Source: Streptomyces sp. NBC_00353 (GTDB taxonomy: Bacteria; Actinomycetota; Actinomycetes; Streptomycetales; Streptomycetaceae). Taken from it: a stretch of DNA of 64,000 nt. Both the position numbers and the translations under genes were made by a program. The notes under the pieces are model-generated. The model made no database searches, was not told the DNA's origin, and worked only from the letters and a program-made list of their open reading frames with translations. The stretch lies in assembly GCF_036108815.1 (NCBI RefSeq), contig NZ_CP107985.1, positions 124,001 to 188,000 on the forward strand, written 5' to 3'. Below, one piece after another: positions 16,676-25,290 of this stretch. The first letter of the stretch is position 1, and the number at the start of each line of letters is the position of its first letter.

Positions 16676-17757
16676 GAACTCTCCAGCGCCCGGCTCTCGC
16701 CGGTGTCCATCGAATCGTAGAGGGCGTGGAGCAGACGCAGGGTGTGCAGGTTGTCGCTGGCTGTGGTCTCGGGGGTGGATCCGGTGCTGATCGCCTTGAG
16801 CAGCGAGCCCATCGGGCCGGCGAAGGCGTCCGGTATCCATCGCGTCGTGACCGGGTAGGGCAGCCAGCCGTCGGTGGGAAGTATGCGGCTGTTGACTTCC
16901 AGGGTGTCTGGGCGCCCGTCGGGGTAGTTGTAGAGCAGACCGAGTGTGCCCTTGATGCTGCCCTCGCTGCCGTCGATGCGAAACAAGGCTTCCGGGTCTC
17001 CGGTCCTGTTCTCATGTGTGACGTGTACGAGCGCGCGCACGTCGCCAGGATATACAAGTGTGCTCATCGTTCGCGTCTCGCCCTTCGGAAGCTGGCCGGG
17101 GGTGCGGCTGCCGGTGCAGAACACGCGTACAGGATCGCCCAGAATGGAGCGGATGGCGTCGAGGTAGTGGATGGAGTGGAACATGATCTCCAGCCGGTCG
17201 GTCGTGAGCAGCCATTCCCAAGCGGTCCAGTCGGTGGCGATGTTGACCGTGACGGACATGGCGGTGGGGTGGCCGATCCATCCCGCCCGTACCATGGCGC
17301 GGGCAGCGGCGATGCCCTCGTCGAAGCGCAGCTGCTGGTTGACCGCGATCTGAAGGTCGAGTTTGCGGGCCAGCGCGACGAGTTCCTTGCCCGTTTCCTC
17401 GTCCGGGGCGAACGGCTTTTGGCACAGCAGGTGCTTACCCGCGCGCAATGCCTGACGGACGACAGCAGGTTGTGCCTGCGGGGCAACTGCAATGTCGACG
17501 ACCTCTACACGCTCGTCGAGGAGGAGCTCATCCAGCGACCGGTAGACCTTCTCCACGCCGTGACGGGCCGCGACCTGGGCCGCACGGTCGGCATTGAGAT
17601 CGTAGATGCCGACTACGTCGAGTCCGGCGCGACGGTAGGCGGGCAGGTGCGCGACGTCCACGATGACTCCCGCACCGACGATGGCGATCGGGCGCTTGTC
17701 CTGCTCCGCGACAGTGAGGTCGCAGGCCGCCGCGATCGGAGCAAACAGCTCAAGCAT
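16672..17757 (-). CDS. Gfo/Idh/MocA family NAD(P)-dependent oxidoreductase
   Basis: 361 aa from the ATG at 17757 with AGAAGGGAAAG upstream. The Rossmann part begins KRPIAIVGAGVIVDVAHLPA; the family lysine lies in GKHLLCQKPFAPD (equivalent of EKP). The C-terminal Gfo/Idh domain follows and includes MFHSIHYLDAIRSILG. Family members oxidise or epimerise sugars, inositols or related alcohols, so this probably acts on the imported substrate. It is first in an operon with the LacI gene, and an operator lies 94 bp upstream of its start. Confidence 0.88.
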   Translation of the reverse strand: MLELFAPIAAACDLTVAEQDKRPIAIVGAGVIVDVAHLPAYRRAGLDVVGIYDLNADRAAQVAARHGVEKVYRSLDELLLDERVEVVDIAVAPQAQPAVVRQALRAGKHLLCQKPFAPDEETGKELVALARKLDLQIAVNQQLRFDEGIAAARAMVRAGWIGHPTAMSVTVNIATDWTAWEWLLTTDRLEIMFHSIHYLDAIRSILGDPVRVFCTGSRTPGQLPKGETRTMSTLVYPGDVRALVHVTHENRTGDPEALFRIDGSEGSIKGTLGLLYNYPDGRPDTLEVNSRILPTDGWLPYPVTTRWIPDAFAGPMGSLLKAISTGSTPETTASDNLHTLRLLHALYDSMDTGESRALESS

Positions 17758-17850
17758 GTCTTTCCCTTCTGCCGGCTCTACCGGCCGGCCTCGGCCAGGC
17801 CGCGACACCCCGCCGCGAGAGCGCCGACCATGCGGCTCATCCCGTCGAGG

Positions 17851-17862
17851 TCAAACGATTGA
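17851..17862. promoter_or_regulatory. LacI-type operator, oxidoreductase-lacI unit
   Basis: TCAAACGATTGA, a palindrome with a central CG, flanked by G and C to give GTCAAACGATTGAC. One of seven sites in the island. The 304-bp gap around it (17758-18061) holds no other recognised feature. Confidence 0.8.
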
Positions 17863-18061
17863 CTTGGTGGCATTGTAACTCTCAACTCAGAGCCCAACAA
17901 GCCCCGGTGAGAATCAGGAAGCCCTGCTGTGGTTTTACGCGTCGACGTCCCCGGAATCCAATTCGGCCACCCCATCCGTGCTTGCCTCGCTCGACCGTGC
18001 ATGAGCACACCGCTGGTGGCAAATGCAGACTACGTAGGCCCGGGGTTCCGCAGAAGCCCCG

Positions 18062-18442
18062 TCACCTAGAGTCACAGCATGCGGACTGACCAGGGAGGAT
18101 GCGGCAAGCGGACTTCTGCGGAACCTCGGCAGGCGGCCTGGCGCCGGGAGACGACTGCTGCGTCTCGTCGGACATCAGTGGGTGGGCGGCCAGGGTGGTG
18201 ACCGTGACTGTCATCCAGGGCCAGGCCGGGAGACTGGCGAGGGCCGAGTGCAAGGCCTCGGCGCCGTCAACCGTCCAGATACCGACGTTGGCGAGGCGGC
18301 CCGGAAGCCGCCAAATCGCTTTGATGACACCATCCCGGCGCAGCTCGCGTCCCTGTGCGGACTCGCGCTCCAGCAGCGCGTTGCGCTCCGCCGGGGACAT
18401 CGTCGCAGGGAGCTGGGTTTCCAACCGCACGAGGAACTCCAT
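18062..18442 (-). CDS. Muconolactone delta-isomerase family protein
   Basis: 126 aa from the ATG at 18442. The core matches the small CatC-type isomerase fold: MEFLVRLETQLPATMSPAER, GRELRRDGVIKAIWRLPGR, ANVGIWTVDGAEALHSALAS and LPAWPWMTVTVTTLAAHPL. CatC enzymes are about 95 aa; here about 30 extra C-terminal residues with three Cys follow, possibly through loss of an earlier stop. Last gene of the operon SBP-SDR-VOC-isomerase. In aromatic catabolism CatC isomerises muconolactone; related proteins may act on other lactones, which would fit sugar-lactone chemistry. Confidence 0.78.
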   Translation of the reverse strand: MEFLVRLETQLPATMSPAERNALLERESAQGRELRRDGVIKAIWRLPGRLANVGIWTVDGAEALHSALASLPAWPWMTVTVTTLAAHPLMSDETQQSSPGARPPAEVPQKSACRILPGQSACCDSR

Positions 18443-18453
18443 GGTGCCTCCGT

Positions 18454-18924
18454 TCACGGCAAGGGCGTTGTGCGGTGGGGTGGCTGAACGAGTTCGTGCA
18501 CGATGTCGTCCGGCCCGTAGAAGTAGACCGTGCCTCCGCCCTTGTTCACACCGTCGGTGATCAGGTTCGGGGTGGAGAAGAACCGTACGCCGAGTGCACT
18601 GAGCCGGGCGTACTCGGCTTCGATGTCAGCGACGGCGAACGCGAGATGAGCCGCACCGGGATTGGCGATGTTGCGGTCGCCGCGTTCACCGCGCGGTGCA
18701 AGGTACTGCACGAGTTCGAGGTGGTGTCCGGACACCTGCACGCCCTCGCCGATTCGCAGCTGGGCGATGCGCAGATGCGCGTCGGGGTAGGCGACGAGCT
18801 TTCGGGTGTACTCGTTGCTCTGCTCCTGCCGGTGAACACAGGTACATCCGAGGGCGTCGACGTAGAAGGCGACGGCCGCATCGAGGTCGGAGACGGTGAA
18901 GCTGAAGTGCCAGACAGCCAGCAT
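18454..18924 (-). CDS. VOC (glyoxalase/bleomycin-resistance fold) family protein
   Basis: 156 aa, ATG at 18924. Two beta-alpha-beta-beta-beta halves start at VWHFSFTVSDLDAAVAFYVD and AAHLAFAVADIEAEYARLSA. Candidate metal ligands are His6 and Glu in HLELVQY in the first half, and His in AAHLAF and Glu in DIVHELVQP in the second. VOC enzymes include epimerases, dioxygenases and lyases using a divalent metal, and the reaction cannot be specified. It lies between the SDR and isomerase genes with short gaps, so it is probably a step on the same intermediate. Confidence 0.82.
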   Translation of the reverse strand: MLAVWHFSFTVSDLDAAVAFYVDALGCTCVHRQEQSNEYTRKLVAYPDAHLRIAQLRIGEGVQVSGHHLELVQYLAPRGERGDRNIANPGAAHLAFAVADIEAEYARLSALGVRFFSTPNLITDGVNKGGGTVYFYGPDDIVHELVQPPHRTTPLP

Positions 18925-18940
18925 GTGTACGTTCTCCGGT

Positions 18941-19720
18941 TCAGTCGAATTCCAGGCCGCCGCAGACGTTGAGCGCCTGCCCGGTGACGTAGCCGAACTC
19001 GTCCCCGAGCAGGCGGGCCACGACGGCGGCTATTTCGTGTGCGGCGGCCATCCGGCCCAGCGCCACTTTCGTGACAAGAGTCTTGGTGATCTGCTCCTCG
19101 GGAATGCCTTGGAGCTTGGCACGTTCCTGAGTGTTATGTGCGGTCATCGGGGTGTCGACCACGCCGGGGCAGACGGCGTTGACACGGATGCCGTGCGGAG
19201 CGAGTGCGACGGCTGCCGACCGCACGACGCTGACCACGCCGGCCTTGCTGGCCGCATAGTCGGCAGCATCGGCGCGAGGCCCGCGGGCCGCGACGCTCGC
19301 CACCGCCGCCATGGCTCCTGGCAGACCGTCCTCGGTCATCGCTGTGGCACAGGCCTGCAACACCGTGAACGTACCTGTGAGGTTGACGCGCAGTGTGCGG
19401 TTCCAGGTCTCGGCGGACAGTTTGAGGAACGGCTGCGGCGCCATGATGCCAGCGGCGCAGACCACTGCCGTGGGCGTGCCCAGGGCCTCACGGGTGACGG
19501 CGAGCGCTTCCCTTACGGATGAGGGGTCCGCGACATCGGTCAGCACTGGGACCGTGCGCCCGCCCTGGTCCGTGAGGCGTGCGGCAAGGGCGGCCGAGCC
19601 GGCTTCGTCGATATCCCACAGGGCTACGGAGTAGCCGGCGCCGACGAGTTTCTCGGCCGTTGCCGCACCAATGCCTGCGGCCGCACCGGTCACGACCGCG
19701 ACGGGGGCTCTCCCGCTCAT
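18941..19720 (-). CDS. SDR family oxidoreductase
   Basis: 259 aa, typical for classical SDRs. NAD(P) motif TGAAAGIG (residues 11-18), the structural CAAG in VVCAAGIMAP, catalytic Ser in VASVAARGPR and YAASK as the YxxxK motif, then NAVCPGVVDTPM and an end in GQALNVCGG. Its start overlaps the stop of the binding-protein gene by 4 bp (ATGA). It probably oxidises a hydroxyl of the island's substrate. Confidence 0.9.
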   Translation of the reverse strand: MSGRAPVAVVTGAAAGIGAATAEKLVGAGYSVALWDIDEAGSAALAARLTDQGGRTVPVLTDVADPSSVREALAVTREALGTPTAVVCAAGIMAPQPFLKLSAETWNRTLRVNLTGTFTVLQACATAMTEDGLPGAMAAVASVAARGPRADAADYAASKAGVVSVVRSAAVALAPHGIRVNAVCPGVVDTPMTAHNTQERAKLQGIPEEQITKTLVTKVALGRMAAAHEIAAVVARLLGDEFGYVTGQALNVCGGLEFD

Positions 19721-20958
19721 CCTGCGTCCTTCGTGCCGGCGAGGAACTCGTTCAACCGCGCGTGTGCCTGCTCCAGTGCGCGGCGGCCGGACGCGTCCAC
19801 GACGACAGCACGCATCATCTCGTTGAGGATGCCCGCGATGACCGGCCAGCGTGAGTCAACCGGCACGGACCGGGCGTGCGCATGTGCCTGCTCGAGGACC
19901 CCGTAGTACGGTGCAATCGCCTGGACCTCCGTGGCGGCCCAGGAATCGCGCCGGGTTGCCGAGCCTCCGCCGATCGCGGTGCGTACGTCCATCTCGTGCG
20001 TGGCCAGCCGCCGGATCAGGTCGATCGCCCGGTCGGGGTCGGAGGTGCCGGACGCCACGGTGAGTACCCAGTAGGCGTTCATGGTCACGGTGGAGCCGTC
20101 CGGGCCTTCGCCGCCCGGTACCGGCGCGCAGCCGACCAGCCCGTGGGTGGGGGACTGAGGATCTGCGGAAAGGGCCGCGAAGCCGCACCAGTTGACCATC
20201 ATCGCCGCTTCTCCGGCGGCAAAATGCACACCGGAGGCGACGCTGTCCCAGTCCGCGGCTGCGGGGTCGACCACCCGGCTCACATGCCACAGATCGTGCA
20301 GGTAGTCGATGGCTTCGAGGGCTGGGGTCCGGTCGAGCCCGGACCGGCCCGAGCCGTCGATCAGTTCACCGCCGCGGCTCCACAGATGTGTCAGGAAGTC
20401 GTAGACGTTGTTGTGCTCGTCAGGAAAGCCCGCCTGGACGGTACCGTAGAGGCCCTCGTCGGGTCGGTTGAACCAGATCGCCTGGTCGTGCATCTGCGAC
20501 CAGTTGGTGGCCGGGGCCAACGGATATCCGAATCGTTCGGCAAACCCGGCCTGTTCCTTGGGGTCGCCGTACAGGTCGGTGCGGTAGAGCTGCATCATCG
20601 GACCGTCGTGGTACGCGATGCCGTACGTCTTGCCGTCGGGACCGCGCTGCAGCTCTCGCAGTGACGGAACCCACGCGTCCGGCCATCCCTGCGGCGGAGC
20701 CGCAGCGAAATGCTCGTCGAGCGGAAGCAGTCGACCCGATTCGATCAGCGCGGGCAGCCAGTCGGTGATCAACATCAGTACGTCGTTGGCACCGGAGGTG
20801 GCGCCGTCCCCGTGCAGGACCTTGTCCTCCAGGTCACCGATCTCCACCAGCTCGAATCGTGCGGACACGTCGGGTATCGCTCGGAACTGTGCGGTGAGTG
20901 CCCGCTCGAAGCCGTCGAATTTGCGACCCAAAAGCACCAGTGGTGTGGTCTCAGGCAT
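19717..20958 (-). CDS. Family 1 solute-binding protein lacking a signal peptide
   Basis: 413 aa from the ATG at 20958; an in-frame TGA five codons upstream rules out a longer N-terminus. The body looks like a sugar-type ABC binding protein: DVLMLITDWLPALIESGRLL, PDGKTYGIAYHDGPMMQLYR, and a late SGTSDPDRAIDLIRRLATHE. Residues 1-30 (MPETTPLVLLGRKFDGFERA) show no signal peptide or lipobox, and no cognate permease genes adjoin it. It may have become a cytoplasmic sugar-binding protein or have lost its export signal. First gene of an operon with a LacI operator 17 bp before the start. Confidence 0.8.
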   Translation of the reverse strand: MPETTPLVLLGRKFDGFERALTAQFRAIPDVSARFELVEIGDLEDKVLHGDGATSGANDVLMLITDWLPALIESGRLLPLDEHFAAAPPQGWPDAWVPSLRELQRGPDGKTYGIAYHDGPMMQLYRTDLYGDPKEQAGFAERFGYPLAPATNWSQMHDQAIWFNRPDEGLYGTVQAGFPDEHNNVYDFLTHLWSRGGELIDGSGRSGLDRTPALEAIDYLHDLWHVSRVVDPAAADWDSVASGVHFAAGEAAMMVNWCGFAALSADPQSPTHGLVGCAPVPGGEGPDGSTVTMNAYWVLTVASGTSDPDRAIDLIRRLATHEMDVRTAIGGGSATRRDSWAATEVQAIAPYYGVLEQAHAHARSVPVDSRWPVIAGILNEMMRAVVVDASGRRALEQAHARLNEFLAGTKDAG

Positions 20959-20974
20959 TCTGGACCCCTTTCAC

Positions 20975-20986
20975 TCAAACGATTGA
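20975..20986. promoter_or_regulatory. LacI-type operator, SBP-SDR-VOC-isomerase unit
   Basis: TCAAACGATTGA, identical to the site at 17851. It lies immediately upstream of the ribosome site (GAAAGGGG) of the binding-protein gene, so bound repressor would cover the start region. Confidence 0.8.
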
Positions 20987-21029
20987 CTGATTTTTATCAC
21001 GGGGCTTCCCGAACAAGGAAGGACCGCAC

Positions 21030-21173
21030 ATGATTACCAAGACTGGCCGCCCGCGGCCGCTCCCCCGGACGCCCACGCAAGCCGCGCCGCGTCCCGGCGG
21101 CACCGACGAGCACCTCAGCCCGTCCCACCATTCAAGCGCGGGTACCAGCCGACTGTGTACATGCCATGCATGA
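21030..21173 (+). CDS. Possible 47-aa open frame, unrecognised
   Basis: ATG at 21030 preceded by AAGGAAGGA, reading MITKTGRPRPLPRTPTQAAP and ending RLCTCHA. It lies in the 362-bp gap 20959-21320, divergent from the binding-protein operon and next to its operator. It may be the stub of a deleted gene. The ribosome site is good, but the peptide resembles nothing known to me. Confidence 0.3.
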   Translation: MITKTGRPRPLPRTPTQAAPRPGGTDEHLSPSHHSSAGTSRLCTCHA

Positions 21174-21320
21174 GCAGAGTGCGATCACGCAGTCCGCACG
21201 GGGCCCGGGCGCCCACTCACAACCTTCTGCAATACAGTCCTGTCGCCTTGGCGCGGCGGCGCCGGTACGCGCGCTGGGGGCGAAGTGGTGGGTGCCAGCG
21301 GTGTGCCCGGCAGGCTGGGG

Positions 21321-22598
21321 TCACTCGACCAGGCTGGTTTCCGGCAGGGCGATCGGTGCGGCCTCCTCTTGCGTCGAGGCCGCCTGCGAGCTGCTGCCGC
21401 GCCACGCAGACCAGCGTGAGCGAAGGAAGGATTGCCCGCGCGAGGAGGTGGCTGTGTAGAGCGCCGAAGCCGCGATCAGGACGCCGCCCTGCACGACATT
21501 CTGGTAGTTGGAGCCGATGTTGAGGACGTTGAAGCCGTTGCTCAAGGTGAAGAGGATCAAAGTTCCGACCACGGACTTCGCCACGAATCCGGAACCGCCG
21601 AACAGGGAGGTTCCGCCGAGAACAGCGGCGGCGATGACGGTCAGCTCACCACCGGTGAGCACGGTGGGGTCGACCGAGTTGAACTTGCCCGCGAACAGCA
21701 CCCCTACCAGAGCTGCCATGGCCCCGTTGAGCACGAACGCGGACATCTTGTAGCGGTCGACATTGATCCCGGACAGGCGGGCCGCCTCCGCGTTGCCGCC
21801 CACGGCGTAGAGGTTCCGGCCGACCACCGTGTAGCGCAGCACCGCACTGGTAACGACGGTCAGAGCCAGCATGATCCACACAGGCACGGTCTGGTTGAGC
21901 AGGTCGGGCTGGAACAGGCTCACGGCCAGCACTGCGAAGCCGGCCACGGCGACGGCCACCACGGTCCCAACCGGCCTGTTCTTGTTCCTGCCGTAGGCGC
22001 CGACCGCTGCGGCCACGGCCACGAGGACGACGCCGACGGCGAGGGCGACAGACCGGTCTGGTGCCAGTCGTGCTGTCTCGAAGGTGTGGAAGGAGGTGTC
22101 GGTGGCCGTGATGCTCTGTCCGTCGAGGATCACCTGCACGACGCCGCGCACGGCAGTGAGTGTTCCGAGCGTGACGATGAACGCGTTGACGCCGACCTTC
22201 TGCACCAGCACGGCGTTGACCAGCCCCACCGCGATCCCGGCCAGCAGCGCCGCAACCAGCGCCACGGCAACGCCGTGCTGGTCGACAAGGTCCAGCGCGA
22301 TCGTTCCCGACAACGCGGCGGTGGACGCGATGGACAGGTCGAAGTTGCCGCTGATCAGCACAACCGTCATGAAGATCGCAAGGATGCCGATCAGCGCTGA
22401 CTGGTCGAGGATGTTGCTGATGTTGACGGCGCTGAGGTAGGCGGGTCGGCCCTGCACCGACGAGGTTATGGTCAGCGCCGCTACCAGGGCTCCGAGGGCG
22501 TAGACCACTCCCGCAGAGCGCGGCGATAGCGCGCGACGCAGGGCGGCGGTGCTCAGCTGTCGGGTACGGCTCTCGCCGGTTTTGGTACCGTAATTCAC
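21321..22598 (-). CDS. Sugar ABC transporter permease (RbsC/XylH type)
   Basis: 425 aa with about ten hydrophobic segments. Family features include MTVVLISGNFDLSIASTAAL (GGxDLS-like motif after the first segments), VNAFIVTLGTLTAVRGV, YAVGGNAEAARLSGINVDRY and AAAVLGGTSLFGGSG. The last about 40 residues are a soluble Ser/Ala tail. Last gene of the six-gene operon, 16 bp after the ATPase gene. It forms the membrane channel of the importer. Confidence 0.93.
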   Translation of the reverse strand: MNYGTKTGESRTRQLSTAALRRALSPRSAGVVYALGALVAALTITSSVQGRPAYLSAVNISNILDQSALIGILAIFMTVVLISGNFDLSIASTAALSGTIALDLVDQHGVAVALVAALLAGIAVGLVNAVLVQKVGVNAFIVTLGTLTAVRGVVQVILDGQSITATDTSFHTFETARLAPDRSVALAVGVVLVAVAAAVGAYGRNKNRPVGTVVAVAVAGFAVLAVSLFQPDLLNQTVPVWIMLALTVVTSAVLRYTVVGRNLYAVGGNAEAARLSGINVDRYKMSAFVLNGAMAALVGVLFAGKFNSVDPTVLTGGELTVIAAAVLGGTSLFGGSGFVAKSVVGTLILFTLSNGFNVLNIGSNYQNVVQGGVLIAASALYTATSSRGQSFLRSRWSAWRGSSSQAASTQEEAAPIALPETSLVE

Positions 22599-22614
22599 GA
22601 TCTGGACGCCTTTC

Positions 22615-24141
22615 TTACAGTCCGCTGGCGAGAGCGGTGAGTTCGTGCAGGTTCGTGTGGAGTGCCTCGCGCTCGGCGATCAGTTCTCCACGGCGCATCA
22701 CCAGTACGCGGTCACATGCGCTCAGCAGTTCCTCGAACTCCGAGGCCACGATGAGCACCGCGTTCCCGGCCGCCGCGAGACGCCGGACGAGCTGGATAAT
22801 GTCGGCCTTGGCGCCGACGTCGACCCCGGCGCAGGGTTCGTCGAGCAAGAAGATCCGGGCTGGGCCGTAGAGCCACTTGGAGAAGACGACCTTCTGCGCG
22901 TTACCCCCGCTGAGCTCACTGACCCGGGCCTCCGGCGACGGGGCGGCGATGCGCAGATCTGCGATCGCACGCGTGGCGAGGTCTCGTTCACGACGACGTT
23001 CCGGCAGCTGCCTGTACCGCGACATGCTCGCCAGGTATGGCAGGGAGATGTTGCGCCATATCTCCCAGTCGGGCAGGAGCCCCTGACGCGAGCGATCCTC
23101 GGGAACGAGTGCGAGACCTCGGCGCACTGCGGTACGCGGTGAGGGTTTACGCAGGGCGCGCCCGGCCACCCGGATGCTGCCGCAGGCCGCCGGGTCGGCA
23201 CCGAATATCCCTTCGAGCAGTTCGGTGCGACCGCTGCCCAGCAGTCCGGCCAGACCCACAACCTCGCCGGCATGGATGTTCAGGTTCACCGGTCCGAAAC
23301 GTCCTGGTGAGCAAAGCCCCTCCACGGTGAGCAGCGGCTCGCCCCGCATGCAGGCGGCGGGCGGCGGCTGCTCCTCCAGCCGGGCCTCCTCCAGCCGAGC
23401 CAGCCTCTCCCCCACGATCGCGGTGATCAGTTGGTCCTTGCCGCTCGCGGCGGTCTCGGTATCGACTACCACCTTGCCGTCCCGCAGCACGGTGATGTGG
23501 TCGGTGAGCTCCAGGACCTCGTCGAGGAAGTGGGACACATAGACGAAGGTGGTGCCCTGGTCACGTAGCCGGCGGACCGTACGGAAGAGCACCTCCCGTT
23601 CGGTGGGCGACAAGGCTGCGGTCGGTTCGTCGAGCAGGACCAGCTGGGGATCGCGGGCCAGTGCCTGCAGGATGGAGACCATCTGCCGGGCGCCCACCGA
23701 CAGTTGGCCGATTGTTGCGGTGGCGTCGAGGTGGTAGCCGATCCGCTCGCACAGTGCGGTGAGCTCATCGGCGCGGGCAGCGGCGTCCCATCGGGCGGAG
23801 TCGTGCCGGCCAAGGAAGACGTTGTCCAGCACCGTCATGACCTCGACCAGCGGGGTGTGTTGGTGGACGGCCGCCAGTCCGGCGGACAGCGCGTGGGCGG
23901 GGCTGGTCCAGGTCACTGGTTCGCCCCGCCACGCGACCGTGCCGCTGGTGGCGGTCTGCACCCCTGACATGATCTTGATGAGCGTCGACTTGCCGGCGCC
24001 GTTCGCGCCGATGAGGCCGTGAACGGTGCCGGGGCGCACCTTGACGGAGACCCCTCGCAGGGCATGGGTGCCACTGGGGTAGATCTTGTGCACGTCGGTG
24101 ATAGCGAGTACCGGCGGAGGGGCGCTGCGGCGATCGGTCAT
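22615..24141 (-). CDS. Sugar ABC transporter ATP-binding protein (RbsA/XylG type)
   Basis: 508 aa with two fused ATPase domains. First domain: Walker A GANGAGKST (45-53), signature LSVGARQMV and Walker B LVLLDEPTAAL. Second domain: degenerate P-loop GLLGSGRTELLEG, signature LSGGNAQKVVFSKWL and IFLLDEPCAGVDVGAK, as usual for RbsA proteins. It energises the permease just downstream. Confidence 0.94.
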   Translation of the reverse strand: MTDRRSAPPPVLAITDVHKIYPSGTHALRGVSVKVRPGTVHGLIGANGAGKSTLIKIMSGVQTATSGTVAWRGEPVTWTSPAHALSAGLAAVHQHTPLVEVMTVLDNVFLGRHDSARWDAAARADELTALCERIGYHLDATATIGQLSVGARQMVSILQALARDPQLVLLDEPTAALSPTEREVLFRTVRRLRDQGTTFVYVSHFLDEVLELTDHITVLRDGKVVVDTETAASGKDQLITAIVGERLARLEEARLEEQPPPAACMRGEPLLTVEGLCSPGRFGPVNLNIHAGEVVGLAGLLGSGRTELLEGIFGADPAACGSIRVAGRALRKPSPRTAVRRGLALVPEDRSRQGLLPDWEIWRNISLPYLASMSRYRQLPERRRERDLATRAIADLRIAAPSPEARVSELSGGNAQKVVFSKWLYGPARIFLLDEPCAGVDVGAKADIIQLVRRLAAAGNAVLIVASEFEELLSACDRVLVMRRGELIAEREALHTNLHELTALASGL

Positions 24142-24200
24142 CTTGGCCTCATGGTTTGTGGTGTGCGTGTGCTGGTCGGCGCGGTGCCCGAGTCAGGCGT

Positions 24201-25223
24201 TCACCACTGCGGGGTGCAGCTGGAGACGTTGGCGGCGGTGACGCCCGGGGTGTTGTAGAAGGTGGTCTTCGGCGCACCGGTGAGCTTGCCGGTCAGTGCG
24301 TCGTGCATCATCTGCACTGCCATGGCGCCCTCGTCATAGGGCTTGTAGCAGACCGTCCCGTACAGGTCGCCAGACTTGATCGCCGCGATGCCGCCTTTCG
24401 AACCGCCGATGCCTATGATCTTCGCCTTGGAGCCGGCCGACTTCACCGCGGCGGCGCAGCCCACGGCCATGTCGTCGGAGATGGCGTAGAACAGACCGAT
24501 TCCGGGGTTGGCAGCCAGGATGTTCTGGCAGGCGGACTGACCGTCCTGCTTGGTCCAGTTGCCTGGCTGAGTCGCGACGATCGTGTACTTGTCCGCGCCG
24601 GCGCCGCCGAGGGCGGCCTTGAACTTGGTGACCCGGGTGGTGTTCTCCACGAATCCGGCCGCGCCGGTGATAACCGCGACCTTGCCTCCGCCGGGCAGGG
24701 CCTTGAGTGCCAGTTCCCCGGCCGTGCCTCCGGCGCCCAGCTCATTTTCGTCCAGCACGAACTTCAGCTTGGCGTAGGGAACTTCAACCTTGCGATCAGC
24801 CCCCACGTAGCCGTGCACGGTGCCGACGGGGATCCCGGCTGCGGTCGCCTGGTCCACCAGCGCCTGAGCCGGGCCGGGCGAGAGCGGCGTCAGCAGGATG
24901 CCGTCGACCTTCTGCGCTATGAGGTCCTGGACCTGGCTCGCCTGCTTGGCCTGGTCGCCCTGCGAGTCCATGTCGACCAGCTTCACCCCCAGCTCGGCGG
25001 CCTTCGCCTCAGCACCCTTGGCGATAGCAGCCGGGAAGGTCACCGATTCCTGCTGGTTGGCCAGACCGATCGTCAGCGAACCGCTCTTGGTTTTGGCGGC
25101 GGCGGACGGCGCCTTGTCGGCGGTGTTCGTCGACACGCTGCAGGCTGCGGTCGTGGCGAGGGCAAGAGCCGTCACCCCGGCGAGCACTACCCGGTGGCGC
25201 AGTGATCTTCCATATCTGTTCAT
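24201..25223 (-). CDS. Sugar-binding lipoprotein (periplasmic-binding-protein type 1, RbsB-like)
   Basis: 340 aa from the ATG at 25223, with GGAAAAGG upstream; a longer frame adds 32 codons without a ribosome site. A signal peptide with lipobox ends TTAAC at Cys28. The mature part has LTIGLANQQESVTFPAAIAK, QKVDGILLTPLSPGPAQALV and SDDMAVGCAAAVKSAGSKAK, the pattern of RbsB/Peripla_BP_4 proteins. It supplies substrate to the importer encoded by the next two genes. Ligand unknown. Confidence 0.92.
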   Translation of the reverse strand: MNRYGRSLRHRVVLAGVTALALATTAACSVSTNTADKAPSAAAKTKSGSLTIGLANQQESVTFPAAIAKGAEAKAAELGVKLVDMDSQGDQAKQASQVQDLIAQKVDGILLTPLSPGPAQALVDQATAAGIPVGTVHGYVGADRKVEVPYAKLKFVLDENELGAGGTAGELALKALPGGGKVAVITGAAGFVENTTRVTKFKAALGGAGADKYTIVATQPGNWTKQDGQSACQNILAANPGIGLFYAISDDMAVGCAAAVKSAGSKAKIIGIGGSKGGIAAIKSGDLYGTVCYKPYDEGAMAVQMMHDALTGKLTGAPKTTFYNTPGVTAANVSSCTPQW

Positions 25224-25290
25224 GGCAAGTTTTTCCTTTTCCGTGCAGGGGTCATGGGAGACGGGGCTAGGTAATGGCAGGGAGCTGCGG

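Noticed and set aside
20958..21060. Possible hidden signal peptide for the binding protein at 19717
   Set aside because: An in-frame TGA five codons upstream of the ATG leaves no room for an N-terminal extension.
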